Made by a program: the position numbers and the translations under genes. 64,000 nt of DNA from Pseudomonas yamanorum (GTDB taxonomy: Bacteria > Pseudomonadota > Gammaproteobacteria > Pseudomonadales > Pseudomonadaceae), in the NCBI RefSeq assembly GCF_013386765.1, contig NZ_JACARE010000010.1, positions 1-64,000 of the forward strand, in the 5' to 3' direction. Of the stretch, positions 7,892-18,300 are shown one piece after another; positions within the stretch are counted from its first letter, which is position 1; the number at the start of each line of letters is the position of its first letter. The notes beneath the pieces are model-generated. The model was given only the letters and a program-made list of their open reading frames with translations. It did no database searches and had not been told where the DNA came from.

Positions 7892-8893
7892 ATGAATCGA
7901 GTGATAAACGATCCGGATCAGGTGGTCGAGGACATGCTGCGGGGCATTCTGGTCGCGCACCCCGAGCTGCGCCAGTACGAAACCAATCCGCGGGTGATCG
8001 GCAAGGCCAAGCCGTCGCCACAGGGCCGGGTGGGCATCGTGACCGGCGGCGGTTCCGGGCATGAGCCGGCCTTCCTCGGCTATGTCGGCCCGGGCCTGGT
8101 AGACGCCGTGGCCGTTGGCGAGATTTTCTCCTCGCCCACCGCCAAAAGCTTCTTCGACGCCTTCCGCGCCGCCGACCACGGGGCTGGCGTGGCGTGCCTG
8201 TACGGCAACTATGCCGGCGACAACATGAACGTGAAGCTGGCAATGAAGATGGCCGCCAGCAAGGACATGCGCATCCGCACCGTGGTCGCCAACGACGACG
8301 TGGCCTCCGCGCCCAAGGCCGATATCGCCAAGCGCCGTGGCGTGGCCGGTGAGATTTTCATGTGGAAGATCGGCGGTGCCGCCGCTGCCCAGCATTACGA
8401 TCTGGACGGAGTGATTCGTGTGGCCCAGAAGGCGGTCGACAACTGCCGCTCCATCGGCATCGGCCTTACGCCCTGCACCATTGCGGCGGTGGGCAAGCCG
8501 AACTTCCAGATCCCCGACGGCCAGATGGAATTGGGCATCGGCCACCACGGCGAGCCGGGCATTGAAGTGATCCCTATCGAGTCGGCCGAAGCCATGGCCG
8601 CGCGCATGCTCGCGCCGATCCTCGCCGACCGCGACTTCAGCCAGGACGACAGCGTGGTGGTGCTGGTCTCGGGCCTGGGCGCGACGCCGGTGATGGAGCT
8701 TTACATTTTCTACGCCGAGGTTGAACGTCAGCTGCAGGCCAGGGGCTTGAAGATTCACCGCTGCTACGTGGGCAACTACTTCACCTCCCTGGAAATGATG
8801 GGCGTGACCCTGACCTTGCTGGGCCTGGACGCCGAGCTGAAAACCCTGATCGACCAACCCTGCCGTTCCATCGGCATGACCCAGGCGGACTGA
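7892..8893 (+). CDS. DhaK-like substrate-binding subunit of erythrulose/dihydroxyacetone kinase
   Basis: 333 aa, full length for the DhaK domain. GGGSGHEP (52-59) and GIGHHGEPG place the His that covalently holds the ketose at residue 219, as in DhaK His218 of E. coli. The start is the ATG at 7892 after AAAGGA. A longer frame running back into the REP is rejected. It is followed 3 nt later by DhaL. DAK-family kinases of polyol clusters (LerK, DerK) phosphorylate L- or D-erythrulose, which fits here. No PTS-type DhaM gene is visible, so ATP is the likely donor despite the split subunits (inference). Confidence 0.9.
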   Translation: MNRVINDPDQVVEDMLRGILVAHPELRQYETNPRVIGKAKPSPQGRVGIVTGGGSGHEPAFLGYVGPGLVDAVAVGEIFSSPTAKSFFDAFRAADHGAGVACLYGNYAGDNMNVKLAMKMAASKDMRIRTVVANDDVASAPKADIAKRRGVAGEIFMWKIGGAAAAQHYDLDGVIRVAQKAVDNCRSIGIGLTPCTIAAVGKPNFQIPDGQMELGIGHHGEPGIEVIPIESAEAMAARMLAPILADRDFSQDDSVVVLVSGLGATPVMELYIFYAEVERQLQARGLKIHRCYVGNYFTSLEMMGVTLTLLGLDAELKTLIDQPCRSIGMTQAD

Positions 8894-8896
8894 ACC

Positions 8897-9541
8897 ATGA
8901 GCCAGCATTTCTCCACCCACGACGGCAGCGCCATCGTCGCCGACCTGGTGAGCGTGATCGTTGCCAACCGCGAGTACCTGAGCGAAGTCGACGGCGCCAT
9001 TGGCGATGGCGACCACGGCATCAACATGGCGAAGGGGTTCGCCCATTGCGGGCGCACCATTGAAGGCCGCCAGTTGACCCTGGCCGAAGCACTGGACGAG
9101 TTGACGCTGAGCCTGATGGAAGGCATCGGCGGCTCCATGGGGCCGCTGTATGGCAGCCTGTTTATCGGCATGGCGGATGAGGTGCGGGGCAGCGAGGAGA
9201 TTGACGCGGCGACCTTTGCGCATTTGCTGCGGGGCGGGCTGACGTCGTTGCAGGACATCACCGAGGCTGGTGTGGGCGACAAGTGTTTGATGGACACGTT
9301 GATTCCGGCGGTGGAGGCGTTTGAACAGGCCCATGCGTCGGGGGCGTCGTTCAGTGAAGCGCTGGAGGCGATGAAAAGTGCTGCTTCGCGGGGGCGCGAC
9401 TCCACCAAGGATCTGGTGGCAAAAATCGGCCGCGCCAGCCGCTTGGGCGAGCGCTCGCTGGGCGTGCTGGATGCCGGGGCCGTGTCGTGCTGCCTGATTC
9501 TGACGCGGCTGGCGGATTCGGTTCAACCCCGACTGATCTAA
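8897..9541 (+). CDS. DhaL-like nucleotide-binding subunit of the kinase
   Basis: 214 aa, the size of a DhaL/DAK2 domain. The Mg-nucleotide binding aspartates are in DGAIGDGDHGINM, and the glycine-rich GGSMGPLYG and DAGAVSCCLIL follow. It starts 3 nt after the DhaK stop, so the two subunits should be made together and form the active kinase. In most ATP-dependent kinases K and L are fused. In the PTS form they are separate but need DhaM, so this split pair without DhaM is intermediate. It is the last gene of the polyol operon. Confidence 0.9.
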   Translation: MSQHFSTHDGSAIVADLVSVIVANREYLSEVDGAIGDGDHGINMAKGFAHCGRTIEGRQLTLAEALDELTLSLMEGIGGSMGPLYGSLFIGMADEVRGSEEIDAATFAHLLRGGLTSLQDITEAGVGDKCLMDTLIPAVEAFEQAHASGASFSEALEAMKSAASRGRDSTKDLVAKIGRASRLGERSLGVLDAGAVSCCLILTRLADSVQPRLI

Positions 9542-9553
9542 CCCAACCATTAC

Positions 9554-9653
9554 CACCTCCGTAGCAGCTGTCGAGCCTTGGCGAGGCTGCGTAGCGGTAC
9601 ATCAGACACACCGCCACGCAGCCTCGCCAAGGCTCGACAGCTGCTACGGGAGG
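9554..9653. repeat. Inverted repeat between convergent genes (possible bidirectional terminator)
   Basis: Long arms (gtagcagctgtcgagccttg... at 9561 and its complement ending ctgctac at 9647) are separated by about 24 nt. The flanks cctcc/ggagg extend the pairing. It is a REP class different from the 'tgtgggag' type. The last codons and stop of the facing LysR gene lie inside the right arm. Confidence 0.85.
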
Positions 9654-10522
9654 TTTGGAGTTTGTTTGACCTGCTCGATGTACCGCGCCACCGCCGGCGC
9701 CTTTTCAAAGCGCCGGTGGATCAGCGACAGCCACGACGACGCCTCGCTGCCTTCAATCCTGCGATACACCACGTTCGGCAACCCCACATGCCCCACCACC
9801 GACTCCGGCACCACCGCCACGCCCTGCCCCAGCGACACCAGCGCAATCACCGCCACCAAACCACCCGGCTGCGGCCCTAACCGAGGCGCATAACCGCCCT
9901 GCGCCGCCACATGCAGCGTGCCGCTGATCTGCTCGGGCAAGATAAAGGTCTCGTTCTGCAGATGCTCACAACCGATCGCCTTTAACCCCAGCAGCCACGA
10001 ATCCTGAGGCAGCGCCAGCACAAACCCCTCACTGCTCAAGCGCACCGCGTCGACGCCATCGGGCAAGGTCATCGGCGAACGAATGTAGCCAATATCAAAA
10101 CGCCCCTCCGCCACCAGCCCCGGTAACGCGGCCATGGGACTTTCCCGCACGCTCAGGCTCACATCCGGGCAATCCTTGCAGAACGCCTGCACCTGGCGCT
10201 GCAACAGCCCCGAATACACCGCCGACGCCACATACCCCAACTCGATATGACCGATTTCGCCACGCCCGGCGCGCTGGGCATTGCGTTGGGCAAACTCGAA
10301 CTGGCGCACCGTGGCTTCGGCCTCAATCAGCAACGCGGCACCCGCCTCGGTCAGGCTGACTTCGCGCTGGCGGCGGATGAACAGGCGGGTGCCGAGGGTG
10401 TTTTCCATGTCCTGGATCTGCCGGCTCAGGGTCGGTGGCGCGATGCCCAACTGCTCGGCGGCGCGGGTGAAATTGCGTTGCCGGGCAACGGCCAGGAAGT
10501 AGCGGAAATGCCGTATTTCCAT
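9644..10522 (-). CDS. LysR-family transcriptional regulator
   Basis: 292 aa. The N-terminal winged HTH (MEIRHFRYFLAVARQRNFTRAAEQLGIAPPTLSRQIQDME) is followed by a LysR substrate domain (from about residue 90, ELGYVASAVYSGLL). The N-terminal style is that of the CatM/BenM-like subgroup. I prefer the ATG at 10522 over the GTG immediately before it. Its C-terminus ends inside the inverted repeat shared with the dhaL side. It is divergent from an MFS drug-type transporter 150 bp away, which is the likely target (inference). Confidence 0.88.
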   Translation of the reverse strand: MEIRHFRYFLAVARQRNFTRAAEQLGIAPPTLSRQIQDMENTLGTRLFIRRQREVSLTEAGAALLIEAEATVRQFEFAQRNAQRAGRGEIGHIELGYVASAVYSGLLQRQVQAFCKDCPDVSLSVRESPMAALPGLVAEGRFDIGYIRSPMTLPDGVDAVRLSSEGFVLALPQDSWLLGLKAIGCEHLQNETFILPEQISGTLHVAAQGGYAPRLGPQPGGLVAVIALVSLGQGVAVVPESVVGHVGLPNVVYRRIEGSEASSWLSLIHRRFEKAPAVARYIEQVKQTPNLP

Positions 10523-10672
10523 CACAGGATTAGCTCAAAGGTAATGAAGTGCTCCGCCGTACCTAATAAAAGCACGCAACGCCGGAGATAAACTGGCAGC
10601 AGGCCCACCTTAGAGAGCATTTGCGATGTACGTCAAATTCCGTTTCAGGATTGCCCAGCAGGTAATTCGATC

Positions 10673-12202
10673 ATGAGCAACGTCAGCCCACGCCTCACGC
10701 TGCTGACCGCCTCCGGGGTCTGCTCGCTGATTGTGCTCGACACCAATATCGTCGCCGTCACCCTGCCGAGCATCGCCCGGGACCTGGGGGCGAATTTTGC
10801 GGATATCGAATGGGTGGTCAGCGCCTACATGCTTGCCTTCGCCGCGCTGTTGCTGCCGGCCGGAAGCATTGCCGACCGCTTTGGCCGCAAGAAAAGCCTG
10901 ATCTGGGGCCTGAGCATTTTCATCCTCGCCTCCCTCGGCTGCGGTGCGGCGCCGACTGCGTTGTTCCTGGACATCGCCCGAGCCATCAAAGGCGTCGGTG
11001 CGGCCTTGCTGCTGACTTCTGCACTGGCCTCCATCGGCCACACCTTTCATGACGAAGTGGAGCGTGCCAAGGCCTGGGCGTTCTGGGGCGCGTGCATGGG
11101 CGTGGCGATGACCGCCGCGCCGACCCTCGGCGGCTTGATCACCCAGTACCTGGGCTGGCGCTGGATTTTCTACCTCAACTTGCCCATCGGCCTGGGTTTG
11201 ATGGCGCTGTCGGTGCATGCCATCCCGCATTCACGTGACAGCCAATCGGCGCGGCTGGACCCTTGGGGCAGTCTCGCTTTCAGCGCCAGCCTGCTGTGTT
11301 TGATCTGGGGCCTGATCGAAGCCAACCGCATCGGCTGGGACAACCCGCTGACTTACGCCCGGTTGCTGGGCGGCATCGCTTTGCTGGGCTTGTTTGTGCT
11401 CGCCGAGCGCCTGCAACAACGGCCCATGGTGGACCTGCAACTGTTCCGGCACCCACGATTCATCGGTGCGCTGTTGGGGATGTTCGCCTACGCCGGCTGC
11501 GCCCAGGTGATGATGACGCTGCTGCCGTTCTACCTGCAAAACGGTCTGGGTTTTTCCGCGATAGCGTCCGGGTTAGGCATGCTGCCTTTTGCCTTGACCA
11601 TGCTGGTGTGCCCGAGGATTGGCGCACGCCTGGCCGGTCGCTTTGCGCCAGCGACAATGATGGCCACAGGGCTCACGCTGGTGGGTTGCGGCAACCTGCT
11701 CAGTGCCTGGGCGGTGAATGTCGGCGGCTACCTGCCCTTCGCCCTGGCGATCGCCGTCACCGGGGCCGGCGCCGGATTGCTCAACGGCGACACCCAGAAA
11801 AACATCATGGCCTGTGTGCCACGGGACCGTGCCGGGATGGCGTCAGGCATGAGTACCACCATGCGCTTCAGCGCGATCATGTTGGCGATCGGGGTGTACG
11901 GGGCATTGTTGAGCAGCCACAGCGAACAGTTGCTGCACACCAGCCTGGGCACGCAGTGGCAAGAACAAGTGTCGGGGATTGCGTCACGGGTGGTAGCAGG
12001 TGATATGCCGGCGGCCATGGCGCTGCTGCCTGAATCGGCGCGGGTGATGGTGCAGCCACTGGCGCGGCAGGCATTTGTCGGCGGGTTCAGCGTGGTGTTG
12101 TGGGTGGCCGGATTGTTGGGATTGCTGGGGGCGCTGGTGGTGGGATCGTTGATGCGCCATCCCATACCGGCGGCGCCGCAGGCTTCACTACCAACTCGGT
12201 GA
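10673..12202 (+). CDS. MFS transporter, DHA2 (14-TM) drug-efflux family
   Basis: 509 aa, the usual size for EmrB/QacA-type proteins, with about 14 hydrophobic segments. Motif A is seen as GSIADRFGRKK after TM2, and the N-terminus carries LDTNIVAVTLPSIARDL, a DHA2 hallmark. It is probably a proton-driven exporter in the inner membrane. No periplasmic adaptor gene is adjacent. It is divergent from the LysR gene at 9644-10522, suggesting induction by the compound it exports. Confidence 0.88.
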   Translation: MSNVSPRLTLLTASGVCSLIVLDTNIVAVTLPSIARDLGANFADIEWVVSAYMLAFAALLLPAGSIADRFGRKKSLIWGLSIFILASLGCGAAPTALFLDIARAIKGVGAALLLTSALASIGHTFHDEVERAKAWAFWGACMGVAMTAAPTLGGLITQYLGWRWIFYLNLPIGLGLMALSVHAIPHSRDSQSARLDPWGSLAFSASLLCLIWGLIEANRIGWDNPLTYARLLGGIALLGLFVLAERLQQRPMVDLQLFRHPRFIGALLGMFAYAGCAQVMMTLLPFYLQNGLGFSAIASGLGMLPFALTMLVCPRIGARLAGRFAPATMMATGLTLVGCGNLLSAWAVNVGGYLPFALAIAVTGAGAGLLNGDTQKNIMACVPRDRAGMASGMSTTMRFSAIMLAIGVYGALLSSHSEQLLHTSLGTQWQEQVSGIASRVVAGDMPAAMALLPESARVMVQPLARQAFVGGFSVVLWVAGLLGLLGALVVGSLMRHPIPAAPQASLPTR

Positions 12203-12221
12203 GTTGACCACCACAAACCCA

Positions 12222-12310
12222 TGTGGGAGCGGGCTTGCCCGCGAATGCGGAGTGTCAGTCAATACATGTGTGACTGATCCACCGCATTCGCGAGCAAGCC
12301 CGCTCCCACA
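12222..12310. repeat. REP/REPIN inverted repeat
   Basis: Arms are tgtgggagcgggcttgcccg at 12222 and its near-complement cgagcaagcccgctcccaca ending 12310, with an internal stem gtcagtcaa / tgactgat. It separates the convergent MFS and sohB genes and could act as a terminator for both. Confidence 0.85.
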
Positions 12311-12338
12311 TTTTGATCTTCGCCAGTCAGTTGATCTG

Positions 12339-13364
12339 TTACCAGAAACGCTGCTGGGTCAGGCGACTCCACCAGGTCAGCAGCACCCGGTCTACCGAAC
12401 CGCTGGCTGCCAGGCCTACCCGCTCCTGCAGGCTTTTACGCTCGGCATAGTGCAGGTGGAACACCTCGGCGGTCTTGGCCTTGGAGGCCAGGTATTCGTC
12501 GCTGGTTTGCAGTTGGTCTACCAGTTGCTTGTCCAGCGCCGCGACGCCGAGCCAGACTTCGCCGGTGGCCACATCGTCAATGGCCAACTGCGGGCGGTAG
12601 CGCGACACGAAGTTCTTGAACAGTTGATGGGTGATGTCCAGGTCTTCCTGGAACTTCTCCCGGCCCTTCTCGGTGTTTTCGCCAAACACGGTCAGGGTGC
12701 GCTTGTATTCACCGGCAGTCAGCACTTCGAAGTCGATGTCGTGCTTCTTCAGCAGGCGGTTGACGTTGGGCAGCTGCGCCACCACGCCAATCGAGCCCAG
12801 GATGGCAAACGGCGCGCTGATGATCTTCTCGCCGATGCACGCCATCATGTAGCCGCCGCTGGCCGCAACCTTGTCGATGCATACCGTCAACGGCACGCCG
12901 GCCTCGCGGATACGCGCCAGTTGCGACGACGCCAGGCCATAGCTGTGGACCATGCCGCCGCCGCTTTCGAGGCGCAGCACCACTTCGTCCTTGGGCGTGG
13001 CCAGGCTCAGCAGCGCGGTGATTTCATGGCGCAGGCTTTCAGTGGCCGAGGCTTTGATATCGCCGTCGAAATCCAGCACGAACACCCGTGGCTTGGCCTC
13101 GGGTTTCTTCTTGCTGTTCTTCTTTTCAGCCTTGCTTTCAGACTTGCGCAAGGCCTTGAGCTGGTCCTTGTCGAGCAAGGTCTGCTCCAGGCGCTCCCGC
13201 AGGCCCTTGTAGAAATCATTGAGCTTGCTGACCTGCAATTGGCCGGCAGATTTGCGACGCCCTTTGCTGCGCAGCGCGGCAAAACTGGCGAGCACCACCA
13301 GAATGGCGACCACCAGGGTGACGGTTTTAGCTAGAAAACTTGCGTACTCGGCAAGAAACTCCAT
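12339..13364 (-). CDS. sohB: Probable inner-membrane serine protease SohB (peptidase S49)
   Basis: 341 aa, the length expected for SohB. An N-terminal membrane anchor (about residues 10-31) is followed by a lysine-rich linker (65-92) and the S49 domain. The catalytic serine is Ser169 in DKVAASGGYMMA and the general-base lysine is Lys221 in AGEYKRTL. The active site is expected on the periplasmic side of the inner membrane. It shares no operon with its neighbours. It is transcribed away from the two-partner secretion genes across a 213-bp region. Confidence 0.93.
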   Translation of the reverse strand: MEFLAEYASFLAKTVTLVVAILVVLASFAALRSKGRRKSAGQLQVSKLNDFYKGLRERLEQTLLDKDQLKALRKSESKAEKKNSKKKPEAKPRVFVLDFDGDIKASATESLRHEITALLSLATPKDEVVLRLESGGGMVHSYGLASSQLARIREAGVPLTVCIDKVAASGGYMMACIGEKIISAPFAILGSIGVVAQLPNVNRLLKKHDIDFEVLTAGEYKRTLTVFGENTEKGREKFQEDLDITHQLFKNFVSRYRPQLAIDDVATGEVWLGVAALDKQLVDQLQTSDEYLASKAKTAEVFHLHYAERKSLQERVGLAASGSVDRVLLTWWSRLTQQRFW

Positions 13365-13577
13365 AAGGCACCTGTGAGGCTTGAAAGGCGCAGTCTACGG
13401 GGATTGTCGTCGTGATGTCTAACACTGTCGAACGCAACAATTTCCTACAAAAATAACCAATTTTTCCTACTTGCGTAGCTCAATTCCCACAACATTTTCA
13501 GACCTGACGACCAGCATTTACGGGAAAAAACCGACTTAAACTCCGCGTTTATCGACCCTTCCGTAGAAGCAACGCTC

Positions 13578-15269
13578 ATGCATAGCAGGCATCCCGACAT
13601 TCCACGCCCCGTGTCCACTTCCTGGATGCTGGCAGCCCTGGCGATTGTGCTGATTGCCCCAGCGCCAGCCCTGGCCGCCGACCCACGCGCCCAGGAGCTT
13701 GAGCGGCGTACGCGGGAACAACTGGAACTGGAGCAACGCTTGCGCCTGCTGGAGCGTTCCGGCCCATCGTCCCCCAAGGCTGCGCCCGCACCACCAGCGT
13801 CGCCGCCCGACGAGCCCTGCTGGCAGGTCCGGGGGCTCAGGCTGGCCGGCAACACCTTGATCAGCCAAGGGCAGATCAACACACGACTTCAGCCCCTGAT
13901 GAGCGACTGCATGGGCGTCACCCGACTCAACCAACTGCTGGCGGCCCTCACCGCGCTGTATGTGGACGCCGGCTACATCGCCAGTCGGCCTTACCTGGCG
14001 CAACGGCCACAGGACGGGCAAAGCCTGGAGATCCGCATTGAGGAAGGCTTTGTGGAAAGCATCGAACTGGCGGCCCCGGAGCTGGCCATCTCGCTGCGCG
14101 GCGCCTTCCCCGGCATGCTCGGCAAGCCGCTGCAACTGCGCGAGCTGGAACAGGGCCTTGACCAACTCAACCGCCTGCGCTCCCTGGACCTGACCGCCGA
14201 CGTGGCCCCCGGCAGCCTGCCCGGCGGCTCGCGCTTGCTGATTCGACCACGCACCAGCGCCGCGCCGATCGGCGCCGTGGTGAGCTACAACAACCGTGGC
14301 ACCGACTACATCGGACCCAATAACGGCGCGCTGACCCTGACCTACGACAGCCCCTCGGGGTTAAACGACTTTATCGCCCTCGCCGCCAGTACCACCCTGG
14401 ACCAGACGTCCGCCTACAGCCGCAGCCAAAGCCTGTACTACAACATTCCCTACGGTTTCTGGACCCTGGCCTTGAGTGCCAGCCACTCGCAATACCGCTA
14501 TCCGGTCCAGTTGCCCAGCCAGACCGTCCGCGCCAACGGCCAGACGAGCCAATACAGCCTCAGCCTCAACCGCCTGCTCTGGCGCGACCAGGGCACGCTG
14601 CTCAACGGCATGCTGCGCCTGAGTTCAAAGCGCTCGCAGAGTTACTTCGCCGAACAATACCTGGCCATCCAAAGTCCGAGCCTGACGGTGGCCGAGGCCA
14701 GCCTCAACCTGGTGAAGATCACCGACGGCCTCTGGAATACCAGCGTGAGCTACGCCCAGGGCCTGGACTGGCTGGGAGCCGACCGCGACGAGCAACGGCT
14801 GTCGCCCGCGCTGCCCCGCGCGCAGTTTCGCAAGTATCGAGCCGACATCAGCTACTGGCGCCAGGGCCGCGATGCGCAATGGAACTGGAACAGCCAACTG
14901 GCCTTGCAATACAGCCCCGACCCGCTGCCGAGCCTGGAACAGATGCTGCTGACCGACGACTACGCGGTGCGCGGCGTTCGTCAGGACCTGGTACAGGCAG
15001 CCAATGGCGCGGTGTGGCGCAACACCCTGAGCCTGCCCCGCCACCTCGGCGCGCAATGGACCCTCAGCCCGCGCCTGGGGCTGGACATAGGCTGGAGCCG
15101 GCTGGTGGCGGGCGCCGAAAGCCAGCGGCTGGCCGGGGCCAATATCGGTGTCGGCCTGAGTTCACGCGACTGGCAGCTGGACCTGGACTACCAGCGCCGG
15201 CTCTTCGGCCCGACCCCTTCGAGCCGGGAGCCCGGCTTCTGGCGCCTGGAATTGAGCCTGCGAATGTGA
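13578..15269 (+). CDS. Two-partner secretion outer-membrane transporter (TpsB; ExlB-like)
   Basis: 563 aa. A signal peptide ends near ALA (about residue 34), then comes a charged N-terminal helix rich in Glu/Arg/Leu, and a POTRA region (CWQVRGLRLAGNTLISQGQIN, IRIEEGFVESIEL). A 16-strand FhaC/ShlB-type barrel follows, with the conserved lid-loop motif as AVRGV at residues 463-467. It should export the adjacent 1571-aa TpsA across the outer membrane. The length is close to ExlB of P. aeruginosa PA7-like strains (about 570). The ribosome site (AGAAG) is weak. Confidence 0.9.
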   Translation: MHSRHPDIPRPVSTSWMLAALAIVLIAPAPALAADPRAQELERRTREQLELEQRLRLLERSGPSSPKAAPAPPASPPDEPCWQVRGLRLAGNTLISQGQINTRLQPLMSDCMGVTRLNQLLAALTALYVDAGYIASRPYLAQRPQDGQSLEIRIEEGFVESIELAAPELAISLRGAFPGMLGKPLQLRELEQGLDQLNRLRSLDLTADVAPGSLPGGSRLLIRPRTSAAPIGAVVSYNNRGTDYIGPNNGALTLTYDSPSGLNDFIALAASTTLDQTSAYSRSQSLYYNIPYGFWTLALSASHSQYRYPVQLPSQTVRANGQTSQYSLSLNRLLWRDQGTLLNGMLRLSSKRSQSYFAEQYLAIQSPSLTVAEASLNLVKITDGLWNTSVSYAQGLDWLGADRDEQRLSPALPRAQFRKYRADISYWRQGRDAQWNWNSQLALQYSPDPLPSLEQMLLTDDYAVRGVRQDLVQAANGAVWRNTLSLPRHLGAQWTLSPRLGLDIGWSRLVAGAESQRLAGANIGVGLSSRDWQLDLDYQRRLFGPTPSSREPGFWRLELSLRM

Positions 15270-15377
15270 ATCCACAAGACGGGTGTTCCGGACCAACACC
15301 CGAGGAGCTTCACCGTGCTCGCAAGGAGCATAAGGACAGTGCACGCAACCCGATAACAACAATCACAAGGTTTCGTC

Positions 15378-18300
15378 ATGAAAAGAACTGCGCACCTCCC
15401 CCCTTCCGCCCTCAAACCCTGCCAGACCTTGCGCTGGATGATCGGCAGCCTGGTATTTATCCACTACCTGCAGCCCGCCATCGCAGCCGACGGAGCAATC
15501 GTCATGATGACCATGCAGGCTGCGCCGAGCCTGGTCCCGGCGCCCGGCGGCGCCACCGTGTCCTCCAACCAAGGCGTGCCGGTGATCAACATCGTGGCCC
15601 CCAATTCGGCGGGCCTTTCCCATAACCAGTTCCTGAACTATGACGTCGAGCGCCAAGGCCTGGTGCTGAACAACTCCACGCTGGCCGGGCAGTCGCAACT
15701 GGCCGGGCAACTGGGCGCCAACCCGCAGTTCAATGGCCGCGACGCCAGCCTGATTCTCAACGAAGTGATCAGCCGCAACAGCTCAAGCATCAATGGCCCA
15801 CAGGAGATCTTCGGCCGGGCCGCCGACTATGTGCTGGCCAACCCCAACGGCATCAACGTCAACGGCGCCAGCTTCATCAATACGCCGCGCGCCACGTTTG
15901 TGGTGGGTAGCCCTGAGTTGGAAAACGGGCGCCTTGCACGGCTTTCGACCCTCGACGCCAGCGCCGGGTTGACGGTCGGCGATCTGGGAGTGAGCAACAT
16001 GGGCGGCGCCATCGCGCTGATCGCCCCGCGCATCGACACCACCGGCAGCGCAGACGCGCGGGGCGACCTGGAGGTGATCATGGGCCTGAATCAGGTGGCG
16101 TACGAAGACTTGCGGATCGAGCAGACCCGCCAGCCCGGCAGGCCGACGGTGGATGCGCAATTGTTCGGCGCGATGCAGGCCGGACGGATCAATATCATCA
16201 GCACGGCCGACGGGGTTGGGGTCAAGGTGGCGGCGCCGTTGCTGGCCATGGGCGACCTCAAGGTCGCCTCCGCCGGCAACCTGGAGATGACCGGCAGCAC
16301 GTTCACCAACTCGCTCGTCGCCAACCGCAACGTACTGAACAGCGACAACGGCGATGTGCAGTTGCACGCCAAGGACGACCTGGTGCTCAAGGCCTCCGAC
16401 GTCAATGGCCGCAACATCGATGCCAGCGCCGGGGGTGACGTGCGCCTTGACGCGCTGACCAGCTCGCGCACGACCGAAAAGCAGGAAGACTGGAGCAAGA
16501 AAGTCCTGTTCATCACCACCGAAACCTACGACAAAAAAAACACCGAGACCCGTCTCCAGCAACAGGGTAGCCATCTCAAGGCCAGCGGCAACCTGACCCT
16601 CAAGGCCGGTCAAGACATCGACCTCAAGGCCTCCACCGCGAGTGCCGACGGCACTTTGCAGGCCAAGGCCGGCAAGGACCTGCGCCTGACCGCGCTGAAC
16701 GACGCCACGCAAACCCGCGAAACCGTCAAACACCGCAAAAACCTCTGGCGCGGCGATTACGACACCACCGAAACAATCGAAACCGCTCGCAGCAGCGCCC
16801 TCGTCAGCGGCGGCGCCATGACCCTGGCCAGCGGCGAGAACCTGCACGTGCTCGGCAGCCAGGTGCAAAGCCAGGGCGACTTGACGGTCGACGCCGGGGG
16901 CAAAGTCGAAATCGGCACCACCCGCGTGATCCAGGAACGCCTGGAAAAAAACTACAAAGGCGACCTGCTCTCCGGGGCGTTTTTCGGGCAGAACGCCCAG
17001 GACGATCAAAGCCAGGACCTGGTGGTCGGCAGCCAGGTCGACAGCAACGGCACCCTGAGGATCAGCTCCGAAAACGTGGTCATCAGTGGCAGCCAGGTAC
17101 TGGGCCGCAAGGATGCGCTGCTGATCAGCCAAAGCGGCGCCCTGAGCATCGACGGTGCGCAGAACCTGATCAGCTCGGACAAATCCGCCACCGACAGCAA
17201 ACTGTTCGGCCTGCTCAAGGACCAGACCCGCGAGCGCAAGAACACCACCACTCAGGTGCGCAGCCAGGTGCAATCCCAAAGCAACCTGCGCCTGCAAAGC
17301 GCCAGTGACGTGAACGTGATCGGCTCCGACGTGGCGGCACAAGGTCGGCTGGAACTGGAGGCCGCCGGCGACATCAACCTGCTGGCGGGGAAAAACACCG
17401 AAAAAACCGTCACCGAGACAGACCGGCACGGGTTCTCTGCGTCAGCCGGCGAAACCAAGGAAGCCGCGCCCGGCGTCAAAGGGTCGGAGCAATACCAGGC
17501 CGGCGTCAACTACAACCAGCAGCAAACCACCACCACCGTGGACACACTCACCCACGAAGGCAGCCAGCTCAGTGGCGCCAGTGTGGATATCAACGCCGGC
17601 AACAATCTGCTGGTCAAGGCTTCCGACGTGACGGCCACCGAGGGTGACTTGAACCTCACGGGCCAATCCATCGAGTTGCTCAGCGAGGCGGATAAAAGCC
17701 TGCTGGTCGTCGAGGAAGACAGCCTCAGCCTGGGCCAGTTCTACACCGGCGGCATGGACCGCGCAGGCGGTGGCTGGCAGGTCGACAAGGATAAGGAAGT
17801 GACGACCACCGACATCACCAAGGTTCAATCGAGCCAGTTGAACGCTGCCGGCAATATCAATGTGAACGCCGGCGATGGCCAGGGCCAGATCATCACCGAG
17901 GCGGTCAAGGTCAAGGCCGACGGCGAGCTTAATATCAGCGCCGGCAGCCTGGAGAACCGCGCGGTTTACGACAGCGTGGTCGAGACCCGGGAAGTCGAGC
18001 ACTGGAGCGCAAGCCTCGGCGCCAATATCGAATACAAGGACGTGACCCGGCCGATCAAGAAAGTGGTCGACGGAATCGACCAGACCAAGGTCTACCAGCC
18101 GTCGGTACTGGATGCGCTGGACCCGCCCAACGCCGGGCTCGACCTGGCCGTCAGCGTACGGGACAGCCGCGCCGAGTCTGGCTCTACCACGGCCGTGGTG
18201 AGTGAGTTCGAAGGGGGTTCGGTGAAGGTGCAGGTCGACGGCGCACTGACCGACACCGGCACCCGCTACGTGGCCACCGACGGCCTGCTTTCAATTACCG

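Noticed and set aside
7718..9556. 612-aa antisense frame opposite DhaK/DhaL
   Set aside because: Shadow of two strongly supported genes, and it runs through a REP repeat.
15783..17429. 548-aa antisense frame opposite the TpsA gene
   Set aside because: Low-complexity His/Val/Ala translation with no family signal. The sense gene is clear.
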